Shown here piece after piece: positions 17,802 through 25,991 of a DNA stretch of 64,000 nucleotides. Position 1 is the stretch's first letter, and every line of letters starts with the position of its first letter. A program made the translations under genes and the position numbers. Origin of the DNA: Paenibacillus sedimenti (lineage in GTDB: Bacteria; Bacillota; Bacilli; Paenibacillales; NBRC-103111); the NCBI RefSeq assembly GCF_014534655.1, contig NZ_JACVVD010000011.1:62001-126000 (forward strand), in the 5' to 3' direction. Under the pieces are notes generated by a model. The model had not been told where the DNA came from. It made no database searches and saw only the letters and a list, made by a program, of their open reading frames with translations.

Positions 17802-18524
17802 TCACACATTGGCAGGTGCATCGAACAATTCCATTAAGGAGTGTATGCCCTCTCCCGTGTGGTATGAATAACGAATAATGCGTACCGCATCGATGCCGAC
17901 TTGGTTCGGCGCCCAAATATCGTTCGTCTCATGATCGCCGATATACAGTATGCGCTCCGGCGCAAACCCCGCAAGATCCAAAGCCAGCTTGAATATAGCC
18001 GGATCGGGCTTCTCCAAACCAACCTCGGTCGACACGATGACCGGTTCAAAATAATGCAGGATGCCCTTGCTGGAAAGAATTTGCTTGAGCGTCGGAGCAA
18101 AATTGCTCACAATTCCCATTCTGAAGCCCATTTCGCGCAATCGCTCCAAACACGCTTTGACATCGTCAAACAGCTCATAATATTCCGGCGCCGTATAAAT
18201 GTCATAAAGTTCATGACAGCAAGCGTGAATTTCTTCTTCGCTCCATTCTTCATGAACGCCCAGTTTACGGAGCACATATTTATATAGGTTCACCCAGAAT
18301 TCACGGTCTGACTCCGGTGTGCAAGCTTCAAAGGAATCCTGTTTATTTACATAATAAAATAGACGGAAGGCTTCTGTAAAAAGTTCACTGATATGAGCTT
18401 CGTCTCTGTCCACATCACGCATTTGCAAATATTGCTTTAAGATAGTCTGTGCGGCAGGAATGGTCAGCAAGGTATCCCCTGCATCAAAATAAATCATCTC
18501 GTACTGCTGTATGGGTATACGCAT
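17802..18524 (-). CDS. HAD-IA family hydrolase
   Basis: HAD hydrolase of 240 aa with motif I FDAGDTLL (about residues 13-20; the usual DxDxT is DAGDT), motif II MGIVSNF, motif III LEKPDP and motif IV YIGDHETND. An alpha-helical C1 cap lies between motifs I and II. In motif I the second aspartate is replaced by Gly-Asp (D-A-G-D-T), as also seen in YjjG/YsbA-like members, so phosphatase activity is still likely. GAAGGAG precedes the ATG. Substrate unknown. Confidence 0.88.
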   Translation of the reverse strand: MRIPIQQYEMIYFDAGDTLLTIPAAQTILKQYLQMRDVDRDEAHISELFTEAFRLFYYVNKQDSFEACTPESDREFWVNLYKYVLRKLGVHEEWSEEEIHACCHELYDIYTAPEYYELFDDVKACLERLREMGFRMGIVSNFAPTLKQILSSKGILHYFEPVIVSTEVGLEKPDPAIFKLALDLAGFAPERILYIGDHETNDIWAPNQVGIDAVRIIRYSYHTGEGIHSLMELFDAPANV

Positions 18525-18583
18525 AAGTTCTCCTTCATCGGCAAAAGTGTGCCGACTCTAAGTGTACCACATATGCTAAGGCA

Positions 18584-18626
18584 GAAAAAAGAAGCCCTCC
18601 CCCCATAAAATGCAGGGAATGGCTTC
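18584..18626 (-). terminator. Terminator after transglutaminase gene
   Basis: Minus-strand stem beginning GAAGCC and closing with GGCTTC, with a partly paired inner region, followed by TTTTTT. It lies just after the stop at 18650. Confidence 0.62.
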
Positions 18627-18649
18627 CTGTTATGCCTGGCTTGCTCCGC

Positions 18650-19798
18650 TCAAGCTTCTTTGATATGCGTCTGATCAAAATTAGGCGGATTGAACCAGTT
18701 GCCGCCGCTGGCAACCCAGGTGGAGTCAAGCGGCACCCAGCGCTCGGATTCTTTCAAATACACCTCATTCCAGGCATGAGGACCGTAACTGCCTTGGCCG
18801 TCATAGCCCAGCCCGGTCACGACCTTCACATCCAGCCCGGCCGATCTCGCCATCGTTGCATAAAGCCTCGAATAATCGATGCAAACACCCTTGCGCGTGT
18901 TGAACGTATCTTCCGGCGTCTGCTCCTTCCAAATCCGCTGCTCTTCATACAGCTTCACTTTGTCCCAGTCATATTGGACGCGTGTACCGACCCACTTATA
19001 AAGCAGCTTGGCTTTCTCCTCGTCCGTCTTCCCGTCTGCCGTCACTTCTTTGGCCGCATCTGCAATATTGCCTGGAATTTTGGCATCCAGCACTTCGTAT
19101 TTGCGCTGTAGAATGTTCGAGAATTCCTGTTCCACAGCCCGAGTAAATACAGGAGCTTTATCGGCGATAAAATCACCTGTGAACGGCGATATGACTTCTT
19201 TGGCCCCCTTCTGATACATCCCTGAAGATTGAATGTAAGGAGTCACTAAGGAATGCGGGAACAACGTCACATAGATAAAAAGTACGGCGATGACCATCAA
19301 CGCCCGTGCAAAGCCGGCAACCGAACCAATCACGCCTCCTGTCACGGAGCTGATGAATGACTTGCTGTCAGGCTGATTGGAACTCCGTCTAGCCAGTAAA
19401 TGCCCAATCCAAGGATCCGTCAGCAAATTAAGCACCTGCTTGATCATCATGTAGCCCATGAGAAACAAAACGCCGAATCGTAATAGCGGAAAATCGCGAA
19501 TACTCGTCATGGACGTATAGTAAATTTGCTTCAGCGTTCCGATTTCTCCTGTCGGGATCTGCAGATTTTGCCCCTTCAGCCAAGTTTGGATCAAAGGCGA
19601 GATCAATTGAACGCCTTTCCAAGCCAGAAACATGGAGATGATGACTATGAAAGCTTCCACCAGCATCGAAATGAGATGCTTTGCCGATCCCGAACCTCCG
19701 CGAAAAAATCCCTGGATGACGGAACCCGCGATTGTGAGAACAATCACGATCGATATGAAGTTGATTGATGATAGCTGCGCCCACGTCATATCCGTCAT
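18650..19798 (-). CDS. Membrane protein with transglutaminase-like domain
   Basis: Protein of 382 aa. The N-terminal half has about five hydrophobic segments with a CvpA-like character (ISIVIVLTIAGSVIQGFFRG; FISSVTGGVIGSVAGFARALMVI). The C-terminal half is a transglutaminase-like papain-fold domain with the triad Cys in RKGVCIDYSRLY, His in YGPHAWNEV and Asp in VPLDSTW. The enzyme part most likely faces outside, where such domains process peptides or cell-wall proteins. AGGAG precedes the ATG. A small anchored protein gene (19821-20255) ends 22 bp upstream of its start, so they are probably co-transcribed. Confidence 0.85.
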   Translation of the reverse strand: MTDMTWAQLSSINFISIVIVLTIAGSVIQGFFRGGSGSAKHLISMLVEAFIVIISMFLAWKGVQLISPLIQTWLKGQNLQIPTGEIGTLKQIYYTSMTSIRDFPLLRFGVLFLMGYMMIKQVLNLLTDPWIGHLLARRSSNQPDSKSFISSVTGGVIGSVAGFARALMVIAVLFIYVTLFPHSLVTPYIQSSGMYQKGAKEVISPFTGDFIADKAPVFTRAVEQEFSNILQRKYEVLDAKIPGNIADAAKEVTADGKTDEEKAKLLYKWVGTRVQYDWDKVKLYEEQRIWKEQTPEDTFNTRKGVCIDYSRLYATMARSAGLDVKVVTGLGYDGQGSYGPHAWNEVYLKESERWVPLDSTWVASGGNWFNPPNFDQTHIKEA

Positions 19799-19820
19799 GT
19801 TTCATCACTCCTATTTAAAT

Positions 19821-20255
19821 TTAAGACTTGGCATTCTTTTGGGCTTGTTCGATAAAAGCGTTAACCGCCGCATTCGCGCTCATCGTGAACGTTTTACCCA
19901 GGAACGTTACTTTCACTTCATCCGTACCGGCTTTGCCTTCCACTTTCAAGCTTTTCGTCGTGATGATGAATGAACCGTCGGGATTCGCTTTGAACTGAGC
20001 TTCCTTCGCCTCTGAAGTTAAAGCGCTCACTGCCTTCTCTTTCACTTCTTCGCCTACTTGCGTGGCCACACTGGCCCCTATATCTTGCAGTTTATCCTTA
20101 TAATTGGCCCCGTATAACACTAAAGCGCCAACGATGACAACGATCAGTATCCATTTTACAACCGTTTTCACAATACCAACAATGATAAAGAGTACGATAA
20201 TGGCTGCTACGATTAAATACCAACGCTCTTGAGCAAAAGAAATCCATTGATCCAA
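19821..20255 (-). CDS. Small membrane-anchored protein of unknown function
   Basis: Protein of 144 aa with two adjoining hydrophobic stretches near residues 13-32 and 34-50, then a soluble domain of about 90 residues containing FKANPDGSFIITTKSLKVEG and VTFLGKTFTMSANAAVNAFIEQA. I do not recognise a family. AGGAGG upstream supports the ATG. It precedes the membrane transglutaminase gene by 22 bp, suggesting a joint role at the membrane or cell wall; that is inference from spacing only. Confidence 0.78.
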   Translation of the reverse strand: MDQWISFAQERWYLIVAAIIVLFIIVGIVKTVVKWILIVVIVGALVLYGANYKDKLQDIGASVATQVGEEVKEKAVSALTSEAKEAQFKANPDGSFIITTKSLKVEGKAGTDEVKVTFLGKTFTMSANAAVNAFIEQAQKNAKS

Positions 20256-20285
20256 GCGAAACGCCTCCTAAAATAATAATTAGGT

Positions 20286-20449
20286 TAAAAAAATCCGCTC
20301 TTCAGAACCGAGAAGGTTGGACGATACCCGGAGAAGGAGGAACGGAGCGTAGAGATTTGCTACGTGAGTACCGGACTTCCCGGGTTCGTTCAAGATTCGA
20401 CGTCGATATGCATCTTGAATAACTTCGTTATCAAAGTGGACTTTTTTAA
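20286..20449. repeat. Structured 164-bp element with imperfect terminal inverted repeats
   Basis: The ends read GTTAAAAAAATCCGCTCTT (left) and, on the other strand, GTTAAAAAAGTCCACTTTG (right), pairing in 15 of the first 18 positions. Inside are further perfect or near-perfect arms: TTCAAGAT/ATCTTGAA around a TCGACGTCGA palindrome, ATAAC-TTC-GTTAT, CGTAG/CTACG, and CCCGG/CCGGG. No ORF of note. The layout fits a MITE-like or REP-like mobile repeat, or a structured RNA. It lies between two minus-strand genes. No other copy occurs in the window and no target duplication is obvious. Confidence 0.6.
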
Positions 20450-20490
20450 CTTCATCTTAAAGTTCTTTCCTATCATACTACAGGGGCTTG

Positions 20491-20646
20491 CTACTCTTCA
20501 TCTCTTTTTTTCCTTAATTGGGCCAGCTTTTTCCGGATTTCATCGGTTCGATCAAGCTGTCCCCGCGTTTTTCGAAATGATTGCCGGAGCCGGAAAACCA
20601 GAAATACAGCGACAGCTGCCAGCAAAAGTATCACATATGAGTCCAT
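20491..20646 (-). CDS. Small membrane protein, 51 aa
   Basis: A short gene with an ideal ribosome site (AAGGAGACATCAA before the ATG). The product begins MDSYVILLLAAVAVFLVFRL, a single membrane helix, followed by a highly charged tail rich in Arg, Lys, Gln and Asp/Glu (QSFRKTRGQLDRTDEIRKKL, ending KKRDEE) that could form a cytoplasmic coiled coil. I recognise no family. It is the first gene of a minus-strand group leading to the membrane-anchored 144-aa protein, with the structured element in between. Confidence 0.68.
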   Translation of the reverse strand: MDSYVILLLAAVAVFLVFRLRQSFRKTRGQLDRTDEIRKKLAQLRKKRDEE

Positions 20647-20767
20647 TTGATGTCTCCTTAACGTTAGACTAGAGGAATTGTGTCATTTGTTTGCAAAGGG
20701 CATATCCACTGGACGAGCCGCGTACATCTAAGGATAGACAAGACTAAATGAGTGAGGCGGTGAGAAC

Positions 20768-21934
20768 ATGCGAACAGCGATCTGGTTGTACCTTTTTATG
20801 TTTGTCGCTTTTTTTGATTTGCACGCGCAATACCCCATCTTGTCCCCATTCGCCCTATCCTTAGGGGCTGCACCTTCGTTTATCGGCTTGATCATGGGCG
20901 TATACTCCATCACGCATCTGCCCGGCAATCTGCTTGCAGGCTATGGCGTGGATAAATACGGCAGCAAATTTTTCATCGTCTTCAGCCTGATTGTAGCAGG
21001 GATTATCCTTCTTTTTCAATCGGGTGTCCAAGATCCTTGGCACTTGCTGTACATCCGCTCCATAAGCGGCTTCGTGTTGGCCTTTCTATCCCCGGCATGC
21101 TTATCGCTGCTGGCGCGAATTGCCCGCGATCGGATTGAGCAAAGCAAGCTCATGACAGGCAATGGACTCGTACATACCCTGGCTTCAGTCGTTTCCCCTG
21201 CTGCCGGTGCCTTGTTGGTCGCCAAGATCGGCTTCACAACAGCATTCTCCGTGCTTGGATGGATCCTAATTATTACAGGTATTCTAGCCATTTTCGGCGT
21301 CAGAGAGCATAAAATCGCAGCTCAGCCACGGGATAAATCAACAGTTGCGGATCACCATGGATATGCCCTAAAGAACGAAGGATTGAACGTGAAAAGCGAT
21401 TTTATGATTCCGTGGTTATTTTTTCTCATTCCTGTAGCTCTTTCCTGTTCACAAGGCATCCTGTTCTTTGAACTTCCATTGATGCAGGCATCTCGCGGAT
21501 CGATCCTGACATCTGGTGTGTTTTTCACCCTAGTTAGTCTCGGAGCGCTTTGCAGCATCAGCTTATGGTTCTTAAATCATGTTTCTCCTTTCATCCGCAC
21601 AGTGGCAGGAAGTTTGTCCCTAGCCGCCATATTCTTCGGTTTGGCGATCCAGTGGCCGATCCCGCTTGCCATCTCCCTTTTCTTGATCGGAATGGCCAAG
21701 GGCGTCATTTTCCCTGCTCTCGCTGCCCTTTTAGCCAGCAACACCAGCAGCAATCGATATGGCCGGGTCTTCTCTATACTTTCGATTTCATACTCGGTAG
21801 GCGCCTTCTTCGGCCCCATGCTGGCCGGGCAGCTGCGCGATCACATTTCGTCTTACTTCATCGCTTTTTTCATCCTCATGCTGGCGCTCTCTTTGCTCCC
21901 GCTAAGGACATTTAAGGTGCCGGTCACGACGTGA
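20768..21934 (+). CDS. MFS transporter
   Basis: Major facilitator superfamily permease of 388 aa with about 12 helices. The loop 2-3 region reads LAGYGVDKYGSKFF (a variant of GxLaDrxGrr). The second half restarts near DFMIPWLFFLIPVALSC after a hydrophilic central loop with His/Lys. GGCGGTGAG precedes the ATG. The length and twelve-helix pattern suggest a drug or metabolite exporter; substrate not predictable. No regulator gene is beside it. Confidence 0.88.
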   Translation: MRTAIWLYLFMFVAFFDLHAQYPILSPFALSLGAAPSFIGLIMGVYSITHLPGNLLAGYGVDKYGSKFFIVFSLIVAGIILLFQSGVQDPWHLLYIRSISGFVLAFLSPACLSLLARIARDRIEQSKLMTGNGLVHTLASVVSPAAGALLVAKIGFTTAFSVLGWILIITGILAIFGVREHKIAAQPRDKSTVADHHGYALKNEGLNVKSDFMIPWLFFLIPVALSCSQGILFFELPLMQASRGSILTSGVFFTLVSLGALCSISLWFLNHVSPFIRTVAGSLSLAAIFFGLAIQWPIPLAISLFLIGMAKGVIFPALAALLASNTSSNRYGRVFSILSISYSVGAFFGPMLAGQLRDHISSYFIAFFILMLALSLLPLRTFKVPVTT

Positions 21935-22115
21935 GGATTAACCCCGCAGTTACGTATCAGAGTTGTAGAATTCTCATTTATGGAAGTAATAAACAGGGCC
22001 TTCCCTCTGTCTTGTCAAAGACCATTTGGGAACTGCCTTTTTTTCGTTGTCATTGTTTGTCATTTCCCGGGAAATCGTCGAATCAAGGTTTGGTGGGCAT
22101 TTGACAGTTCACACT

Positions 22116-22144
22116 TGGATCACTCGTCAAAACTGGTTATACTA
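22116..22144 (+). promoter_or_regulatory. Probable sigma-A promoter of the Toprim gene
   Basis: TTGGAT, 17 bp, TATACT, ending about 30 bp before the start codon. It is the best promoter candidate in the 238-bp gap after the MFS gene. Confidence 0.4.
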
Positions 22145-22172
22145 CAAAAAAGTACCGAAACGGGGGATTCCT

Positions 22173-22526
22173 ATGTCGATAGCTATTATCGTTGAAGGGA
22201 AAAACGACAAAAGCCGCTTGAAACGACTTGTCCAGGATGATATCACGATCCTTTGCACATACGGTACGCCAAGCTCGACAACACTTCATGACTTGAAGAA
22301 GAAAGTCGGAGACAAATACGTTTACTTGTTTACGGACAACGACGCTTCCGGCAAACGGATCCGCGGTCTGCTTCGCGACACCTTCCCTGATGCCGAACAA
22401 ATCTATACGCGCAGAGGGTATGCCGGCGTCGAGGGAACGCCTGAGGAGTATCTCATCCAGCAATTAGAAAAAGCAGGGCTGGAAGAGTATATCATATACC
22501 CTGATCCAGACCCTGCTTTTGATTAA
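22173..22526 (+). CDS. Toprim domain protein
   Basis: Compact protein of 117 aa consisting almost only of a Toprim fold: IIVEGKNDKSRLKR (catalytic Glu) and YLFTDNDASGKRIRG (DxD). It resembles the Toprim part of RNase M5-like proteins, the domain that binds metal and cuts or joins nucleic acids. The ATG at 22173 has GGGGGA upstream. The last 19 codons also encode one arm-loop-arm of a strong hairpin that acts as terminator for the convergent SCO gene. The role, perhaps RNA maturation, is unproven. Confidence 0.82.
   Translation: MSIAIIVEGKNDKSRLKRLVQDDITILCTYGTPSSTTLHDLKKKVGDKYVYLFTDNDASGKRIRGLLRDTFPDAEQIYTRRGYAGVEGTPEEYLIQQLEKAGLEEYIIYPDPDPAFD
22469..22520. terminator. Hairpin terminator embedded in the 3' end of the Toprim gene
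   Basis: AAAAGCAGGG plus CTGG pairs with CCAG plus CCCTGCTTTT (14 pairs, one bulge). On the minus strand it is followed by TTTTTC and lies directly after the SCO gene, so it can end SCO transcripts although it is coding DNA on the plus strand. Confidence 0.7.
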
Positions 22527-22537
22527 GTTGCAGCTGT

Positions 22538-23170
22538 TTATTTGCCTTTGGATAAAGTAACTACATCTTTGACGATGTAATCCGCATCCAACTCCGGATT
22601 GCCCGCATCATAATAATTGCGCAGCATCCCTTTAGAATCCACTAGTAAAATCGCATTGGAATGCGAGAAATCTCCATTCTTCTCCTTGATGACCATGATC
22701 CCGAATTCTTCCGCCAGCTTATGCGTCTTGGCTTCATCCCCACGAAGGAACGTCCATCCCCCCGGAACCGGTTTGGATTCGAAACGGCTTCCAAACTCTT
22801 TCAGCACCTCAGGCGTATCCCTTTTCGGATCAACTGTAATCGATACGATTTCGGCCTTCGTGCCAAGCAACCCTTTTTGTTTCAAAGAGTCCTGTACTTG
22901 AGAAAGTAAGAATGAGGTCGGCATACATACATCCGGACAAAAAGAATAGAAGAAGTATACGAGCCTTACCTTCCCGTCCATTTCCTTGGAACTGACCGTT
23001 TTACCATCTAAATCCTGCAGTTGAAAAGAAGGTGCTTGCTTCATTGCCTTTAGGCGTTCATCCTGTACTCCATTTGTAAACCAAAGTTTATAGGCAAAAG
23101 AAGCAATCATGGCGATCAATACTGCTCCGATTGCGAGCTTAAACCAGTTTTTCGCAAAAAACGTGTTCAT
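22538..23170 (-). CDS. SCO family protein (copper chaperone for cytochrome oxidase)
   Basis: SCO1/SenC/PrrC protein of 210 aa. It has an N-terminal membrane anchor (near residues 10-26) and a thioredoxin-like domain with the copper-binding CPDVC motif (CxxxC) and the downstream His in THKLAEEFG. It delivers copper to the CuA centre of cytochrome c oxidase on the outer membrane face. GAGGGA lies before the ATG at 23170. It follows ctaB by 80 bp in the same orientation, as expected for oxidase assembly. Confidence 0.92.
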   Translation of the reverse strand: MNTFFAKNWFKLAIGAVLIAMIASFAYKLWFTNGVQDERLKAMKQAPSFQLQDLDGKTVSSKEMDGKVRLVYFFYSFCPDVCMPTSFLLSQVQDSLKQKGLLGTKAEIVSITVDPKRDTPEVLKEFGSRFESKPVPGGWTFLRGDEAKTHKLAEEFGIMVIKEKNGDFSHSNAILLVDSKGMLRNYYDAGNPELDADYIVKDVVTLSKGK

Positions 23171-23250
23171 TATTAAATCCCTCACTTTAATATATGAATA
23201 AGAGTAGTTAAAAGAAAATCCCATGTCACCATGGGATCTTGCAATTACGG

Positions 23251-24231
23251 TTAAATATTAGGTGTATCAATAACCATAAGGATCGATAAAAATGTCAGAT
23301 AGGCAATGGAGAATAGGAACATGCGTTTAGCCCATAACACCTCAGCCTCACCTGTAGCTTTGAAGCCTTTGACACTCATAAAGACCCAAATCAAGCCCAG
23401 GATTGTAGAGCCAAACAGGAAGAAATAGCCTACATAGCCGAATGCCGCCATCATTACAGTAACCGGTACGAGCAGCACCACGTAGCGCACCATGCTTATT
23501 TTGGTCACATAAGAACCTCTTACAACCGGAAGCAATGGAAAGCCTGCAGCGCGATATTCTTCCATACGGCGGATGCCAAGCGCCCAGAAGTGAGGAGGCT
23601 GCCACAGAAACAGAAATGCAAACAGCAGAATGGCACCAAGATCAATAGTCCCGCTTACTGCACAGTATCCAATGACAGGAGGCGTAGCGCCTGAAAAAGC
23701 ACCGACGAATGTGCTCCAAACGGACGTTCTTTTGAACCAGGCAGTATATAGCCATACATATAGGAACAGTCCAATAAGTCCAACCAGAGTTGCTAGTGGC
23801 GATTTAGCTCCGAAATAAAGAACGCCCAGACCGATGATACCGAGAACAATCCCGTACCAGAGAACGATATTTGGAGACATTTTGCCGCTTGGTAGCGCTC
23901 TGTTCTGTGTACGCTCCATCTTCGCATCCATCTCACGGTCCAAATAGTTATTGAGTACGGTTCCCCCTGCCATGATGAGAGCCGTTCCTAACATGGTAAA
24001 AAGGAGATGCAGCCAATCCACTTGCCATCGGGCCGCCACCCAATAGCCGGCGAATGCCGTCATTGAATTCGAATAAATAATGCCTGGCTTGACCAAGCGG
24101 TAATAATCTTTCAAGGTCACAGGCTCCGCCGGAGCATTAACCGCGCTGGTTTCTAACGATTCCGATCGTTCAGATGCTTGCATCGAAGCATTTGAAGCAG
24201 AATCGTAGCTTATTTGGTTTCCCACATTCAT
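23251..24231 (-). CDS. ctaB: Protoheme IX farnesyltransferase (heme O synthase)
   Basis: Adds a farnesyl group to heme B to make heme O, the substrate of CtaA. UbiA-type prenyltransferase with about nine membrane helices; the two Asp-rich motifs are NNYLDREMDAKMERT and the weaker second one near the cytoplasmic loop with RRMEEYRAAGFP. Start uncertain: the ATG at 24231 lies only 3 bp after AGGAGG, while a GTG two codons later has ideal spacing; much longer readings have no ribosome site. Length then is about 325 aa, slightly more than usual because of an N-terminal hydrophilic extension (SYDSASNASMQASERSE). Followed by the SCO gene. Confidence 0.9.
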   Translation of the reverse strand: MNVGNQISYDSASNASMQASERSESLETSAVNAPAEPVTLKDYYRLVKPGIIYSNSMTAFAGYWVAARWQVDWLHLLFTMLGTALIMAGGTVLNNYLDREMDAKMERTQNRALPSGKMSPNIVLWYGIVLGIIGLGVLYFGAKSPLATLVGLIGLFLYVWLYTAWFKRTSVWSTFVGAFSGATPPVIGYCAVSGTIDLGAILLFAFLFLWQPPHFWALGIRRMEEYRAAGFPLLPVVRGSYVTKISMVRYVVLLVPVTVMMAAFGYVGYFFLFGSTILGLIWVFMSVKGFKATGEAEVLWAKRMFLFSIAYLTFLSILMVIDTPNI

Positions 24232-24411
24232 TGCCCTCCTGTATATCGAACTTCCGAGCAAACTACTTTCAAACATTCTCATCATATCAACCAGAACACC
24301 GTTTGACAATGAAGCGGGGCCAGTTGTCATCATTTTGTCGATTCTCCTACCAGTATGCGTGTAAACTGCTTGTCCCATTCGATTCCAGAGTAAATCCGGA
24401 ACCGCCGCAAA

Positions 24412-24434
24412 AGAAAAAGAAGCCCGAAGGCTCC
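24412..24434 (-). terminator. Terminator of the ureFGD transcript
   Basis: Minus-strand stem GGAGCC-TTCG-GGCTTC (stable UUCG loop) followed by TTTTTC, shortly after the ureD stop codon. Confidence 0.75.
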
Positions 24435-24446
24435 CTGTTCCCGCAT

Positions 24447-25307
24447 TTATTTATGAATCGTCAACGGTGTTAAGGAAAGCAAACTGCTGCGGATGTTTTG
24501 CCATGCTTTCGCGATGGTATGCTGCAGCTCCCAGGCGTGCGCTCCCATCATCGAAACGATCAAGCCATGCTTGTAGGTTAAACTGGCTCCGACTCGTACA
24601 TGAATGCCTTCGATCTTCTCCATTTGCTCCAGAATCCCCCCCAAATGCCGCTGCCCTATGCGATCGGAGAAAATATACAAATTACCGAGGTGCGTTTCCC
24701 GCTCCCAACAGCCCGGTGCATTTAGCAGCATAGACGTCGGCTCTATCTTCTGATTCTGATAATAAATTAGCTCTTGGCCATACCAGACTTTTATTCGATT
24801 CCGGTAACTGGCATATTGAAATATTTCTCCCCGCTGCGTACGGCCTGGACAGAGAACATCCGAGAGGATCAATGTTGACCCAGGTGCAAGATGAACGTCC
24901 GTCTCATTGTCCAAACGGGCATCCTTATACAACATTAGCGGTTCGGGCATGTATTCAAGTATGGCATCCGGCTCGAGATGAATGGTTTGCCGCTGTGTAC
25001 TCCCACCCTCCGGAAAGGAGGGATGAACCTTCGTGAACGACTGGTTCGTTAGATAAACACGTGCGCCCTCCTGCAGGCGCACGTTGATTTCATAATGATC
25101 CCCGGACATGAGCCCCGGAGAGCAGTCCATTATATAGACGCCCAGTTGTTCGGCCCTATGGGCGTCTCGGTCCGGGAGCACCGTTTCGTTCTCGTAACGA
25201 AACGTTTTGGCGATTTTGAGCGGGGAGGCGTGATATTTGCGGACGAGCTGCGTCAAGCCGCTGCGTACCGCAAACTCCGCATGAATCTCCCCGGTCACGT
25301 TAGGCAT
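24447..25307 (-). CDS. ureD: Urease accessory protein UreD
   Basis: Scaffold protein of 286 aa that with UreF and UreG loads nickel into urease. Sequence signatures are KIAKTFRYE near 33, YIMDCSPGLMSGDHYEINV near 53-71, VYLTNQSFTKVH, and GSTLILSDVLCPGRTQRGE. Its ATG lies inside the last codons of ureG (8-bp overlap) with CAGGAG upstream, so translation is coupled. It is the last gene of the accessory set and is followed by a terminator. Confidence 0.93.
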   Translation of the reverse strand: MPNVTGEIHAEFAVRSGLTQLVRKYHASPLKIAKTFRYENETVLPDRDAHRAEQLGVYIMDCSPGLMSGDHYEINVRLQEGARVYLTNQSFTKVHPSFPEGGSTQRQTIHLEPDAILEYMPEPLMLYKDARLDNETDVHLAPGSTLILSDVLCPGRTQRGEIFQYASYRNRIKVWYGQELIYYQNQKIEPTSMLLNAPGCWERETHLGNLYIFSDRIGQRHLGGILEQMEKIEGIHVRVGASLTYKHGLIVSMMGAHAWELQHTIAKAWQNIRSSLLSLTPLTIHK

Positions 25308-25959
25308 GGCTGTACTCCTGCTCCACCCATGTGACGATATCGTCCAAACCTATGCCGCCCATCAGGTTGGAAAAAACATAAGGGCGCTCGCCGCGCATCT
25401 TCTTCGTATCCTCATCCATCACTTCCAGGCTTGCGCCCACAAAAGGAGCGAGATCGATCTTGTTAATGACGAGCATATCGGAACGCATGATGCCGGGTCC
25501 GCCTTTGCGCGGAATTTTCTCGCCCTGCGCGACATCGATAATATAGATGAAGCGATCCACCAGTTCGGGGCTGAAGGCCGCAGCCAAATTATCGCCGCCG
25601 CTTTCGATGAAAATGATATCGAGATTCGCAAAGCGCTTCTCGAGCTCTTCGATCGCCTCAAAATTCATCGAGGCGTCCTCGCGAATCGCAGTATGCGGGC
25701 ATCCGCCGGTCTCTACGCCGATAATGCGATCTTCCGGCAGCGCTTCGGAACGGATCAGGATTCGGGCATCTTCCTTCGTATAGATATCGTTCGTAATAAC
25801 CGCAATGCTGTAGCGGTTATTAAGCTTTCGCGCAAGGCGCTCAACGAGTGCTGTTTTCCCGGAACCAACGGGTCCTCCGATGCCGATACGCATCGGGCGG
25901 CTCCGATCTACGGATGGTTTCTCCCAGTGATGGTGATGATGACCTTGACCTTGACACAT
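25300..25959 (-). CDS. ureG: Urease accessory GTPase UreG
   Basis: SIMIBI-class GTPase of 219 aa that drives nickel insertion. P-loop GGPVGSGKT near 28-36, EDARILIRSE, the metal-binding GCPHTAIREDAS (CPH motif), and NKIDLAP near 160 are present. The N-terminus has a five-histidine run (GQGHHHHHW), which could bind nickel and is of interest because no ureE gene is in the cluster. AAGGAGG precedes the ATG. Lies between ureF and ureD. Confidence 0.95.
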   Translation of the reverse strand: MCQGQGHHHHHWEKPSVDRSRPMRIGIGGPVGSGKTALVERLARKLNNRYSIAVITNDIYTKEDARILIRSEALPEDRIIGVETGGCPHTAIREDASMNFEAIEELEKRFANLDIIFIESGGDNLAAAFSPELVDRFIYIIDVAQGEKIPRKGGPGIMRSDMLVINKIDLAPFVGASLEVMDEDTKKMRGERPYVFSNLMGGIGLDDIVTWVEQEYSHA

Positions 25960-25991
25960 AGTGATTCCTCCTTAAAGTTTTTATTATCGGG

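Noticed and set aside
20419..20431. ATAACTTCGTTAT resembling a loxP arm
   Set aside because: Only one arm-like palindrome with a 3-base centre; the 8-bp spacer and second 13-bp arm of loxP are absent. It is one hairpin of the larger structured element.
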